A DNA stretch of 64,000 nucleotides. It comes from Runella limosa DSM 17973. GTDB lineage: Bacteria > Bacteroidota > Bacteroidia > Cytophagales > Spirosomataceae. Each line of letters opens with the position of its first letter. The first letter of the stretch is position 1. Both the position numbers and the translations under genes were made by a program. This document shows positions 42,369-51,788 of this stretch, piece after piece. The stretch lies in assembly GCF_000482465.1 (NCBI RefSeq), contig NZ_AXVJ01000044.1:1-64000 (forward strand), written 5' to 3'. The notes under the pieces were generated by a model that saw only the letters and a program-made list of their open reading frames with translations, searched no databases and had not been told where the DNA came from.

Positions 42369-43997
42369 TCAAATCCCTAAAATTGCGAGCAGCTCCCCCT
42401 TTTTCGTGCGTGATACGCTCACCTCACTTTCATCGGTCATGACGAGGGTTCCGCCGTCGCCTTTTACATAACGCACGACTTGGCGTAAGTTTATAAGGTG
42501 AGATTTGTGTACCCGCATAAATTCATTTTCCACCAAAAATGGTTCAAAATCCGCCAACGGCTTAGAAGCCATCACTTTTTTCTGATTCGTCAAAAAAATA
42601 TTGCAATAACTTCCCATCGCTTGCATGTGAATAATATCCGATAACGGCAACAACAGCACGCCGTTCATCGACGGCACCGATAGGCGCTTGAGCGGTTGGG
42701 GAGCGTCTTCGAGAACAACACGGGCGTTTTTCTCTTGCAATTGACGGTTTTGCTCCTGAACTCGTTGGTATTCGGTCAGCAGCTTTTCGTTTTCTTCCAA
42801 ACGTTTCAGCGACAACGAACGCGCATCATCAGCTTCTTGGCGAAAAATGCGAATGCGATCAGCAAGGGCAAAAGAGAAAAGTGCCGCCTCTAACATTGTC
42901 CCAATAGGAAAAGCATTATATACCAAAAAATGAGTACTTGTAATGATTCCCATTTTCCACAACGTAATTACGACCACCGAGCCAAGAAATACCGTCCACC
43001 CCAACAAATAAAACCGAGCTTGCTGCAATCCTTTCCAAAACACGGTGATGGCCGTTGTCATCAGCAAAGTACAGCTCACCAAAAAAGACAGCATCGTCAG
43101 GTTATTGGATAGTGGCCGAATGTTAAAGATTTCGAGCAAGGGTAAGCAAGTTACCAACCCCAAATATACTTGTAGGATGCGATGCAGGCGCGGCACAATG
43201 GCTTTGGTTTGAAGAAACTGCATGGCAAACAAAATCACCAGCCATGTATTAATCACCGACGGTGTATCAATCCAACGGTTAAAAGACGGGTAATCGGGCC
43301 ACAGTAAGTCAAAACCGATGCCTTCGAGCCGAATAACCACAAACGTACAAGTGATGACATAAACGCAATAGGTAAAATAAAGTCGTTCACGTAACTGCAC
43401 GAAAATAAATAAATTATACAAAAACACGAGTAACATCCACCCCAAAAAGACACCCTCAAAAGTGTCATTTCTGTGTTGCCAACTCGCCAGCGCTCTCTCA
43501 GACGCCACGTACATTGAGGCCAACAAGGTAGCATCGCCACTTATTCCGATATAAACTGTTTGAGGATGAGTCCCCAGCGGTACTGTCAGCTGATTATTAT
43601 GAAAAAATCGGCTGTTATATTTTTCCAAAAAACCTGTTTTATAATAGCTAATTGCACCTTTTTGGTCGATAACATACACTTCCATCCTGAAAATATTCTC
43701 TTCATCACAAAGCAGATAAAGACTGCCTGACGTATGGTTTTCGACCGATGCCTTCAACCATACTTTTGAGCTACGGACGCCAAAATTAGGAGCCGTTTTA
43801 GTATTTTTTTGAAACGCTTTTGGTGGCAGTTTTTGAAGTTGCTCTATACCAAACAGTTGACTTTTATCTTCATAAAACTGAAGATAGCTTCCCAGCGAAA
43901 TCGTCTTCGTTTCCCTGTAATGAAGTACGGGCACCTGACTCTTTCCTGAAAAGGTGCTTAATAAGCACCCTAACAAAAACAAAATATAACATCTCAC
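42369..43997 (-). CDS. 7TM-DISM receptor fused to a LytTR DNA-binding domain
   Basis: The 542-residue protein has a signal peptide (1-20), an extracellular 7TMR-DISMED2-type beta domain (about 40-170), seven hydrophobic helices (about 185-385), a coiled coil (390-440) and a LytTR domain (about 445-540) with ILPLSDIIHMQAMGSYCNIFL-like start and FMRVHKSHLINLRQV. It needs no partner kinase: signal sensed outside is passed to a DNA-binding domain tethered to the membrane. Its targets are unknown, and no obvious LytTR site was sought by alignment. An FAD-enzyme gene follows 38 bp downstream on the same strand, so co-transcription is possible. Confidence 0.88.
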   Translation of the reverse strand: MRCYILFLLGCLLSTFSGKSQVPVLHYRETKTISLGSYLQFYEDKSQLFGIEQLQKLPPKAFQKNTKTAPNFGVRSSKVWLKASVENHTSGSLYLLCDEENIFRMEVYVIDQKGAISYYKTGFLEKYNSRFFHNNQLTVPLGTHPQTVYIGISGDATLLASMYVASERALASWQHRNDTFEGVFLGWMLLVFLYNLFIFVQLRERLYFTYCVYVITCTFVVIRLEGIGFDLLWPDYPSFNRWIDTPSVINTWLVILFAMQFLQTKAIVPRLHRILQVYLGLVTCLPLLEIFNIRPLSNNLTMLSFLVSCTLLMTTAITVFWKGLQQARFYLLGWTVFLGSVVVITLWKMGIITSTHFLVYNAFPIGTMLEAALFSFALADRIRIFRQEADDARSLSLKRLEENEKLLTEYQRVQEQNRQLQEKNARVVLEDAPQPLKRLSVPSMNGVLLLPLSDIIHMQAMGSYCNIFLTNQKKVMASKPLADFEPFLVENEFMRVHKSHLINLRQVVRYVKGDGGTLVMTDESEVSVSRTKKGELLAILGI

Positions 43998-44457
43998 AGG
44001 CTAAAAAAATATGTCTTTTAACAAGGTTTAATAATTACAAATTCTAGCATCCTTCAAATTACATACACACAAGTACATTTTTCTTTTAAAATCACTATAA
44101 TATTACATTTTTTATATCTATGTTATTTTACCAAACTATCTATTCGTATATTTTTTAACCCTTATTTATTTTACATAAGTATCATTTTCAATACTTTCAC
44201 ATTGATTTAAGCATTTTATTAGGCATCAGCTATATGCTTTTCTGCGTTGAAGCTCTGTTTGAGTTACATGCGACAAAAATGTTTTAGCGAAATTTATGGA
44301 CGCTGCTCAAACTACTTTGCAAACAATTTGTTCAATGGTGTATTCTGATTCATTCAAAACATAGATGACGTCAACTGAGACAAGTAGGGTATTCCAAAAC
44401 AAAAGGGTCAAAAATGGCCTAATAAAACAACCTTTTAACCATAATGATAGGTTACAA
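43998..44457. other. AT-rich divergent intergenic region
   Basis: About 460 bp between two divergent regulator genes. It is very AT-rich around 44040-44200, as expected for promoters, but I find no exact TAnnTTTG with a paired -33 box. An in-frame ATG at 44365 extends the plus-strand gene without adding a sensible leader. Confidence 0.45.
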
Positions 44458-46158
44458 ATGGCTATCATCGCCCAAAAGGTATATCAAAAGTGCAAAATAT
44501 GGCTGTTATTTGCAATGCTTTCTTTGGGGGTAAATAACTGTACAGAAGATCGTAACGCAGGCTTCGACCAAATGCCCAAGGAATGGCTGACCGCCAAGGC
44601 AGAAATTGAAACCTACAGTGCCATAGACTCAAGCAAGGCTTTTTCATTGGCAAAAAAGTTTCAGGAACAACATCCAAATTCAGAATTGGCACAAGTCATT
44701 TGCCTGCTGGGCTATGCCGAAACCTATCGCTTTTGGTACAACAACACCCTTGCCACTGAATATGCAAAAAAAGCAGCCTCGGCTGCCAAAAAAATAGGCT
44801 ATTTAGAAGGGCAAGTCCAAGCAGACTTGCTCATTGTCGAGACAACCAAAGAATGTGATACGTGTTTAGATTATTTACTTAATATTGAAAAAACCATCCA
44901 ATCAAATGCCTCAGTATTTAAGGTAAAAACCATTTTTCGTCTTTATCATGACATGGGGTATTATCATTATGAAATCAGTGACACTAAAACAGCAAAGTAT
45001 TATTTTTTTCAGGCAAGTGAACTAGCCAAAAAGAACCAATTATTTCTCGAAGAAAGTATCGCCAAAAGTGCCTTGGGTTCGGTATTTTCCCGCGAAGAAA
45101 ATCTTAACAAAGCAATTACATTTCACCAACAAGCCATTGCTAAATGTCAGCAAAATGCCCCTAGCGAATGCGGAAATCACTACTACGAATATGCGATTGC
45201 ACTCCTTGAATTAAAGCGTTATGATGACGCCTTGAAGGCCATTCTTACCGCCAAAAAACTGTACAAGGCGCACCCTCATCCGTTTAATGCAGGTGAAATT
45301 GATGGTATCCTTGGGACGATTTACCTGAAACAAAAAAATTACGAGAAGGCAGAAAAAAGTTATTTGACATTTTATAAAAAAGCACGATTCTCTTCGACCA
45401 AGATTTGGGCGCATAATCTGTTGACCAATTACTATTATACAATTGGCGACTTTAAAAATGCGTTCATAAATAGTCAGAAATCTGTCAGAATGCGTGACTC
45501 TGTTTATTCAAATGAGCGCACTTACACCTCCGTTGCTAAACGAACAAGCTTTGAGCTTGCGCAAAAAGACGAAGAGGTTCAGGCAGCCAATGTTCGGCTA
45601 AGATACGCCATCATAATTGGTATTTGTATTTTATTAATTACCCTAACTTTTGGCTTTTTGGTTTATCGGAATCACCAACTCGCTAAACAGCTTACCCAAT
45701 TAGAACAAGAAAAATTACAGCAAAAAATTGATTTTGAACAGCGAAAACTTGCCACAACTACGCTGCATTTGAGCCAACAAAGTGATTTGTTACAAAATAT
45801 TAAAAAAGAAATTGAGCAGCTCAACGAAAACGCCGAACCTAGCTTACGAACCAAGATAAAACACCTTCTAAAAACCATTGATAGCAATACAAATAATGAA
45901 AATGAGTGGGATAAGTTTAAGCTTCATTTTGAAGCTGTTTCACCTCATTTTTTTGAAATACTTCGTCAACGCTCAAGCTCAATTACCGAATTAGATCTAA
46001 AACACTGCGCCTATTTAAAAATTAATTTATCTCCCAAACAAGTAGCTCAAATTCTGGGAATAAGCCCCAAAAGTGTTACATTATCTCGGGTACGCATTAA
46101 GAAAAAATTACAACTCGACGAAAACGAACAACTCAACACTTATTTGCAAAGTATTTAG
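44458..46158 (+). CDS. TPR-containing transmembrane regulator with LuxR-like HTH
   Basis: The ATG at 44458 is chosen over 44365, because it places a lipoprotein-type leader (IWLLFAMLSLGVNNC) at the N-terminus; length 566 residues. TPR-like helices fill about 45-380. A TM helix (YAIIIGICILLITLTFGFLVY) is near 380-400, followed by a coiled coil and a C-terminal LuxR-like HTH (SITELDLKHCAYLKINLSPKQVAQILGIS). This C-terminus resembles that of the sensor at 8.0-11.1 kb. TPR repeats outside and HTH inside make it a one-component regulator. It may work with the AraC-type gene 52 bp downstream. Confidence 0.85.
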   Translation: MAIIAQKVYQKCKIWLLFAMLSLGVNNCTEDRNAGFDQMPKEWLTAKAEIETYSAIDSSKAFSLAKKFQEQHPNSELAQVICLLGYAETYRFWYNNTLATEYAKKAASAAKKIGYLEGQVQADLLIVETTKECDTCLDYLLNIEKTIQSNASVFKVKTIFRLYHDMGYYHYEISDTKTAKYYFFQASELAKKNQLFLEESIAKSALGSVFSREENLNKAITFHQQAIAKCQQNAPSECGNHYYEYAIALLELKRYDDALKAILTAKKLYKAHPHPFNAGEIDGILGTIYLKQKNYEKAEKSYLTFYKKARFSSTKIWAHNLLTNYYYTIGDFKNAFINSQKSVRMRDSVYSNERTYTSVAKRTSFELAQKDEEVQAANVRLRYAIIIGICILLITLTFGFLVYRNHQLAKQLTQLEQEKLQQKIDFEQRKLATTTLHLSQQSDLLQNIKKEIEQLNENAEPSLRTKIKHLLKTIDSNTNNENEWDKFKLHFEAVSPHFFEILRQRSSSITELDLKHCAYLKINLSPKQVAQILGISPKSVTLSRVRIKKKLQLDENEQLNTYLQSI

Positions 46159-46210
46159 TATCTAATTTCCTATTCTACTGATGATCCTCTTTTCTTTAAA
46201 CAATTGTATT

Positions 46211-46774
46211 ATGAACTCTGGAACCATTACAAATATTCCTCTACCATCTCCTGCTAATGAGCACATTAGCATCGTTATTTCCGAAAGTGATTCAAGCCAA
46301 GTTCTAAGGCTCCTCATTGAGCATCGAATTCCGTTTAGTTGTATTCATTCTACTGTAGGTATTTACCCCAATCTAATCAGCACATCCACAACAAACGCAC
46401 CTACTAATACCTCCAAGGAGATATATCTATTTAAGGATGAGTTTGTAGAAAAAATTCAACAATTACACGAGCAAATTATTTCTGATTTTTCTTTTAAAAT
46501 ACCATCCATTGACGAAGTCTCAAGCTCGTTTAAAGTAAGTCCAAGCAAGTTTAAAAGTGTGTTTAAAAGCTTGTACCAAACACCTTACCATCAGTACTTT
46601 ATGGAGCACAAAATGCAACAAGCACGCGAGCTTCTTGAGAGCGGTCGGTATTCGGTAAAGCAAGTTTCTGACCTTTTGGGCTACACCACTCCGATTAAGT
46701 TTGTCATTGTGTTCAAAAAATACCAAAAGGTAACGCCAGGCAGAATTAAAGTCAACGCCCGAGTCCGTAGGTAA
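46211..46774 (+). CDS. AraC-family transcriptional regulator
   Basis: The ATG at 46211 gives 187 residues; an ATG at 46181 adds ten hydrophobic residues and is less likely. The N-terminal part (1-85) is short and of unknown fold. The C-terminal part has the two AraC HTH motifs: IDEVSSSFKVSPSKFKSVFKS and VKQVSDLLGYTTPIKFVIVFKKYQKVTPGR. It follows the TPR-HTH regulator closely on the same strand, so the two are probably one operon. Targets are unknown. Confidence 0.85.
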   Translation: MNSGTITNIPLPSPANEHISIVISESDSSQVLRLLIEHRIPFSCIHSTVGIYPNLISTSTTNAPTNTSKEIYLFKDEFVEKIQQLHEQIISDFSFKIPSIDEVSSSFKVSPSKFKSVFKSLYQTPYHQYFMEHKMQQARELLESGRYSVKQVSDLLGYTTPIKFVIVFKKYQKVTPGRIKVNARVRR

Positions 46775-46851
46775 GTAAGTCCTACCTCCTACGTTTCAAT
46801 AAAGTGAATACAATGCTGTAAAACGCGGGTTTAGTTTTAGGTCAAAATGAA

Positions 46852-46884
46852 AACATCCCGAAAGTTTCAAACTTTCGGGATGTT
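46852..46884. terminator. Bidirectional hairpin between AraC and ABC-exporter genes
   Basis: The perfect 15-bp stem AACATCCCGAAAGTT / AACTTTCGGGATGTT has only a TCA loop. It lies between two convergent genes. A short T-run is not evident, so termination efficiency is uncertain. The core matches the hairpin at 40681-40717. Confidence 0.6.
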
Positions 46885-46895
46885 CACTCGACATT

Positions 46896-48719
46896 CTAAG
46901 TATAACCTCGGGCTTGCAGTTGAAACAACTCGGCATAACGTCCTTTTTGAGCCATCAACGTTTCGTGGCTACCCGATTCCAACAACTCACCGTTTTCGAT
47001 CACAATAATACGGTCGGCCATGCGGACGGTGGAGAAACGGTGCGAAATCAACAAGGCCATTTTCCCTTGGGTCAATTCCGCGAAACGTTGAAACACCTCG
47101 TATTCGGCACGGGCGTCCAAAGCAGCGGTGGGTTCGTCCAAAATCAACAACTCAGAATCCCGCATGTAGGCGCGGGCCAAGGCAATTTTTTGCCACTCTC
47201 CGCCCGACAGCTCCGTACCTCCACTAAAATGCCGTCCCAATACCTGCTGCAATCCATTCGGAAATTTTTGAATCAAATTAGCCGCCAAACTCCGTTCGGC
47301 GGCGGTTTGCACGCGCTGGAGTTCGTGGATATGCTCGATGTCGCCCACGGCAATGTTGGCCTGCGCGGTCATCATCAAACGAATATAATCCTGAAATATC
47401 ACCCCAATGTGGCGTTGTAATTCCCCCAAATCATACTCGCGCAAATCCACGCCATCTAGCAAAATACGGCCTTCGGTAGGATCATACAAGCGGGTCAACA
47501 ATTTTACAAGGGTTGTTTTTCCTGCCCCATTTTCACCCACTATCGCCAGTTTTTCGCCTTTTTTTAGGGTAAAATTCAGGTTCTGAAACACCCATTTGGA
47601 CACATTTGGGTAGCGAAAACTGACGTTTTCAAACACAAAACCTTCTTGAATAACACTAGGAAACGGGCGCGGATGCAGCGGCGAAGCCACCTCGGGTTGG
47701 AGGTGAAAGAAATTAAAAAAATCTTTGAGGTACAATGCCCCCTGTGAAATGCTCGTAAAACGGTTCAGAATCCCTTCGAGCGACGATTTTAGCTGCCGAA
47801 ACGACCCTGCCAAAAACGTCAAACTCCCCAGCGTAATGCTTCCTTTGACGGTTTCTAGTCCAATGTACCCGTAAGCGCCGTAGTAACCCGCCGTCCCCAC
47901 GGCCGTCAGCAGCGCGCCCCAAAACGCCCGTCGCATCGCCAATTTTTTATTTTGCTCATAGTACCCACTCGATACTTCCCGAAAACGCTCCGTCAAAAAC
48001 TTCGACAAGTTAAAAAGCTTTACCTCCTTGGCGTTCACGTTGCTAGCTCCTACATAACGCAGGTAGTCGAGTTCGCGGCGCTGGGGCGTCCATTGGTAAG
48101 AAAGGGCGTAGCTTTCGGCGTTGAAGTAAAACTCTCCCAAAAACGCGGGTAAGATGCTCACTATCAGTATCAAAATCAGCCAAGGACTAAACACCACCAA
48201 GCCCGCCCCTAGAAAACCAATGGTAATAATGTCTTGAAACTGCGCCAACGTTTGGGCCAACAAAGCCGTGCGTCCGACGGTTTGCTGACGGGCGCGTTCG
48301 AGTTTATCGTAAAAAACGGGGTCTTCAAATTGGGCCAAATCGAGGGTAGCGGCGTGTTCCATGATTTGAATGGAAGAACGATTGGCGTGCAAATCGCCCA
48401 AGAGCGCATCGAGCAAGGAAGTGGCGCGGTTGAGGCCATCCGACAACACCGCCAGCCCAAGCTCAAGGCCAATCAACCACAACAACCAAGACGTATCCGT
48501 CGAGTGGGAATTGATTAGTCTTACTACCTCATCAATAATCAATTTACCCAAATACAACGTACCAAAAGGAATAGCCGAACGTACCAAACGCAGCAGCCCA
48601 TTGCCCGCTGTCATCCACGGGTGAGTGTTCCAAATTTCCTTAAAAAACGGGGGCAAATACTTGAGTGCCGCAAAACGGTCTTTGAGGGTGGGTTGGGGAA
48701 GTTTGTTTTTTGGGGCCAT
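46896..48719 (-). CDS. ABC exporter (fused permease and ATPase)
   Basis: The 607-residue protein has a six-helix permease part (about 35-330) and a C-terminal ATPase: Walker A GENGAGKTT, Q-loop region FQDYIR, signature LSGGEWQKIALARA, Walker B LLILDEPTAALDA and the switch His in LISHRFSTV. This is the half-transporter type that works as a dimer in the inner membrane. The substrate is unknown; close relatives export lipids, peptides or drugs. It is not linked to a bacteriocin or other export partner here. Confidence 0.9.
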   Translation of the reverse strand: MAPKNKLPQPTLKDRFAALKYLPPFFKEIWNTHPWMTAGNGLLRLVRSAIPFGTLYLGKLIIDEVVRLINSHSTDTSWLLWLIGLELGLAVLSDGLNRATSLLDALLGDLHANRSSIQIMEHAATLDLAQFEDPVFYDKLERARQQTVGRTALLAQTLAQFQDIITIGFLGAGLVVFSPWLILILIVSILPAFLGEFYFNAESYALSYQWTPQRRELDYLRYVGASNVNAKEVKLFNLSKFLTERFREVSSGYYEQNKKLAMRRAFWGALLTAVGTAGYYGAYGYIGLETVKGSITLGSLTFLAGSFRQLKSSLEGILNRFTSISQGALYLKDFFNFFHLQPEVASPLHPRPFPSVIQEGFVFENVSFRYPNVSKWVFQNLNFTLKKGEKLAIVGENGAGKTTLVKLLTRLYDPTEGRILLDGVDLREYDLGELQRHIGVIFQDYIRLMMTAQANIAVGDIEHIHELQRVQTAAERSLAANLIQKFPNGLQQVLGRHFSGGTELSGGEWQKIALARAYMRDSELLILDEPTAALDARAEYEVFQRFAELTQGKMALLISHRFSTVRMADRIIVIENGELLESGSHETLMAQKGRYAELFQLQARGYT

Positions 48720-48786
48720 TTATCTATTTTTTCCTAAAAACAGCCTTTCCTTTTATTTAGTTTACCTCGCCCCAAACTAAAAGCGC

Positions 48787-48880
48787 GCCCCAAACTACAA
48801 TTTGGGGCGCACACGGCCCAGCGTCTCCGACGCCCACTAGCTCACAGTACTAATTTCACCACAATCACTTATCACAACCC
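48787..48880. repeat. 94-bp relic of the cyclophilin 3' end, left flank of the toxin island
   Basis: Ninety-one of 94 bases match 51753-51846. In the intact locus those bases are the last 43 bp of the cyclophilin gene plus its hairpin CGCCCCAAA/TTTGGGGCG. Here the coding part is cut off at 48880, and unrelated toxin sequence begins at once. The two copies lie in direct orientation. Confidence 0.88.
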
Positions 48881-48903
48881 GTTCTCCAGAAGCTAAAGCC
48901 GCT

Positions 48904-50523
48904 ATGTTGGCGGGATATAATCAGTCCTTAGAAGGTCTTAGTTTTCTTGTTGCCGATACCAGCGGCATAGATTGTAATGAGCCCATTGATACCACATTTA
49001 GCAGCGAAATTGACCAACAGCGTATCGCCAGATTAGCAGCAGTTACTACTGTCTGTCAAGCCAAAAACGCTGTTTATCAAGGTACAACTAAGATTCAAAG
49101 TTGGGGTTGGAAAGAAATTTATGAGGTGCTCAAACTTTGTGCAAGCAGTGGTTTTGCCACAGCCCCCGATGGTATCATTCCTAAATGTTTGTGGGATGTA
49201 CCCATTGCTCCACCATTAGCTTATTACCAAGCTGACCCTGCTTTTGTAGCGGGCTTTATAGATGGTGCTTATAGTACCGTTGGCCAATTGTTCTCTTCTG
49301 CCGTTTCGATACTCGACATAGCCACCTGCTATTCCCCAAACGTTGGTACATTTAATCCTTCGCCTAAGTGTATCGAAATCATGACAAAAACCTTTGAGAC
49401 TTTTGACATGATTCGGGAATTGGTCACCAATAAAACGGTCAGAGACCAAGCATGGGTTCAAATCAAAAAACAGGCAGGCCAGTACATCGACCAAACGGTA
49501 TGTTTACAAAACTCTTGCCGCTACGAACAGGGTAAAATAGCCTTTGAAGTAGCAAGTATGTTTGTAGGTATTGGTGAGTTGAAGGCAGGACTACAAGCCG
49601 CTAAATTTACCAAAATTCTAAAGGCAGTTGATAATATCAGTGACCAAATCAAGGTCATTCACCATGCTATTAATGGGCTTGGTGGGAAGTTTGTAAAAAC
49701 GGCCTCACGCGGGGTAGTGGATGTGCTATCTGCCACAGGCACAAAAATAGCCAAAGTAACAAATGGGCTTATTGAACCACTTGGGCAGTACGTTACCACC
49801 GACTTAAGCAAAAAAGTAATTCGCCGCCTTAATGGTGTAAAATACAAAATGCCTAACAGCAACAACGAGGTTATAGGAGACTTAGAACTCGTGGATGGCG
49901 GTGGTTGTGAAGGATTGAGAATGAGTGCAGAGACACAGGTAAGTGCTTGTAATTTACTTTGGAGGGTTGCTAATGGAAGTTTGAAATTTTTCAAAAAACC
50001 ACAAGACTGGTGGGATTTTGTTGATAATAATACTTATTTAAAGAAATTTGTTGGAGAAAATAACCGCCTTCTTAAACCATCAAAAGCCAAAGCAATCGTT
50101 GATGAAACAGGAGATATAAAAAGAGTATATGGGCGTAATTCTGTATGTTTTACAGAATATGGTTTTCCTGATATGACCCCATTCATAGCAACGATGGCTA
50201 ATGGAGTTAGTGCTATCGTTAAGATTGACAATATGGGTAGCGGCAATGATAGAAACTCTGATTATGCAAAAGCCAACCAAAAGTTAGCAGCCTTAATAGG
50301 AGATTCTCCAAACACTGTATATCAGGGAACAATCAATGGAATAAAACATGTATGGCATCATCATGAAGATGGTATGCACATGATGTTGATACCAGAGAAT
50401 GTTAATAGAGTAGCACATTTAGGAGGTTATTCTCTTATTAAGGAGGTCAGCCTTGGGAAAGATATAATAGGGAGATTACCTTCGCCAACCGAAGCAATTA
50501 AATTTATTAAAAACTGTTTTTAA
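48904..50523 (+). CDS. WHH-type nuclease polymorphic toxin, probably truncated at the N-terminus
   Basis: The 539-residue frame opens only 24 bp after the repeat breakpoint at 48880, behind an in-frame stop at 48895. No signal peptide, T6SS marker or delivery domain is present, so the original N-terminal trafficking part may be missing. The C-terminus reads HVWHHHEDGMHMMLIPENVN then AHLGGY, the WHH form of the HNH/Endo VII nuclease toxin fold, with Trp-His-His and the following His residues expected at the catalytic metal. About 400 upstream residues are unrecognised. An SMI1/KNR4 immunity gene follows one base later, the standard toxin-immunity order. Confidence 0.82.
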   Translation: MLAGYNQSLEGLSFLVADTSGIDCNEPIDTTFSSEIDQQRIARLAAVTTVCQAKNAVYQGTTKIQSWGWKEIYEVLKLCASSGFATAPDGIIPKCLWDVPIAPPLAYYQADPAFVAGFIDGAYSTVGQLFSSAVSILDIATCYSPNVGTFNPSPKCIEIMTKTFETFDMIRELVTNKTVRDQAWVQIKKQAGQYIDQTVCLQNSCRYEQGKIAFEVASMFVGIGELKAGLQAAKFTKILKAVDNISDQIKVIHHAINGLGGKFVKTASRGVVDVLSATGTKIAKVTNGLIEPLGQYVTTDLSKKVIRRLNGVKYKMPNSNNEVIGDLELVDGGGCEGLRMSAETQVSACNLLWRVANGSLKFFKKPQDWWDFVDNNTYLKKFVGENNRLLKPSKAKAIVDETGDIKRVYGRNSVCFTEYGFPDMTPFIATMANGVSAIVKIDNMGSGNDRNSDYAKANQKLAALIGDSPNTVYQGTINGIKHVWHHHEDGMHMMLIPENVNRVAHLGGYSLIKEVSLGKDIIGRLPSPTEAIKFIKNCF

Positions 50524-50524
50524 T

Positions 50525-51001
50525 ATGGATATTAAAAAATTAAAGAGAACAGAGTTACGCCCGCAGGCTACTTTTGAAGAAATAACCAAAATAGAGGAAA
50601 AATACGGTATTAGTATTCCTAATGGTTACAAACAAGTTTTATTGCAGTCAAACGGCCTTAGATTCACAGATGAAAATAATCTTTATTTTCAAATAAGCGA
50701 ATCTGAAGCAAACTGTGCTCTTGAATTTTATTCTCTTGCATGTATTGATTTTGATTTCAATATGTTGAAAGAAGATATTGAAGAGGGTTCAAATACTTAT
50801 TTTTATACAGACTGTTTATTACCTATTGCCAGTACACCATACTCGGGTGCATCGGTTTTTATAGGCTATAAAGAACCCTATTTAAACAAAATATACTATG
50901 CTGATTATGATGTAGTAGATGAAAAAGACGTACCTATTTTAATCAAATTGGCTGATTCGTTGGAGGACTTTTTTGTAGCACATGGGTATTATGATAGATA
51001 A
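50525..51001 (+). CDS. SMI1/KNR4-type immunity protein
   Basis: The 158-residue protein shows the SMI1/KNR4 pattern: ATFEEITKIEEKYGISIPNGYKQVL (about 15-40, in two parts), then LLPIASTPYSGASVFIGY and the acidic end ADSLEDFFVAHGYYDR. Proteins of this family bind and block the C-terminal nuclease of neighbouring polymorphic toxins. One base separates it from the toxin stop, so the two are translated together. It is cytosolic. Its 3' two-thirds are duplicated downstream. Confidence 0.85.
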   Translation: MDIKKLKRTELRPQATFEEITKIEEKYGISIPNGYKQVLLQSNGLRFTDENNLYFQISESEANCALEFYSLACIDFDFNMLKEDIEEGSNTYFYTDCLLPIASTPYSGASVFIGYKEPYLNKIYYADYDVVDEKDVPILIKLADSLEDFFVAHGYYDR

Positions 51002-51634
51002 TAATACGTAATTGTGCAACCCAATTGTGCGTAGTTTTCTTTGAATGCTGTGTACCCCAAATAAATAGCATTTTATAACTGCAATCCCATCCATCAACAT
51101 TTTATGCCCCCAAACACATTCAATAATTCATTTCATTTAACCATTTATTTATGTTCAAACACCTTGCTGCTTTTTTCACTATCGCGCGTATTGATTTTGA
51201 TTTCAATATATTGAAAGAAGATATTGAAAAAGGTTCAAATACTTATTTTTATACAGACTGTTTATTACCTATTGCCAGTACACCATACTCGGGTGCATCG
51301 GTTTTTATAGGCTATAAAGAACCCTATTTAAACAAAATATACTATGCTGATTATGATGTAGTAGATGAAAAAGACGTACCTATTTTAATCAAATTGGCTG
51401 ATTCGTTGGAGGACTTTTTTGTAGCACATGGGTATTATGATAGATAATAATACGTAATTGTGCAACCCAATTGTGCGTAGTTTTCTTTGAATGCTGTGTA
51501 CCCCAAATAAATAGCATTTTATAACTGCAATCCCATCCATCAACATTTTATGCCCCCAAACACATTCAATAATTCATTTCATTTAACCATTTATTTATGT
51601 TCAAACACCTTGCTGCTTTTTTCATTATTGCTGT
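50743..51634. repeat. 446-bp tandem duplication covering the immunity gene 3' part
   Basis: The unit 50743-51188 is repeated as 51189-51634 with about three differences near its start and a few at its end. It contains the last 86 codons of the immunity gene, the downstream spacer, and the first codons of a lipoprotein gene. The near-identity indicates a recent event. Confidence 0.9.
51151..51447 (+). pseudogene. Chimeric immunity-gene remnant with a foreign N-terminus
   Basis: This 98-codon frame starts with MFKHLAAFFTIA, the beginning of the lipoprotein leader at 51597, and then runs into residues 73-158 of the immunity protein. It arose at the junction of the 446-bp tandem duplication. The N-terminal half of the SMI1/KNR4 domain is gone, so normal immunity is unlikely. 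The leader is cut before its lipobox. It could still be translated, but I treat it as a remnant. Confidence 0.75.
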
Positions 51635-51788
51635 TTTATTTATCGGCTGTAGCTCCAAATCCGAGGAGTGAGTTGCCCCCACCATTGAAAAAAACCTAGT
51701 CGGTACGTGGAAAGCCGTCATAGTGGAAGATGGAAAAGACACTGGCGAGCCTCGCCCCAAACTACAATTTGGGGCGCACTCGGTCTAG
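51597..51788 (+). pseudogene. Broken lipocalin-like lipoprotein gene
   Basis: The frame begins MFKHLAAFFIIAVLFIGCSS, a clear lipoprotein signal with lipobox (FIGC). A TGA at 51669-51671 stops it after 24 codons. Reading on in the same frame gives NLVGTWKAVIVEDGKDTGEPRP, like the start of lipocalin-like proteins, until TAG at 51786. The last codons already lie in the 94-bp cyclophilin repeat, so the gene is also cut at its 3' end. It is a relic from before or during the rearrangement. Confidence 0.7.

Noticed and set aside
51669-51671. TGA as a selenocysteine codon in the lipoprotein gene
   Set aside because: No SECIS-like hairpin is apparent after it, lipocalin-like proteins do not use Sec here, and the gene is also cut at its 3' end, so decay is simpler.
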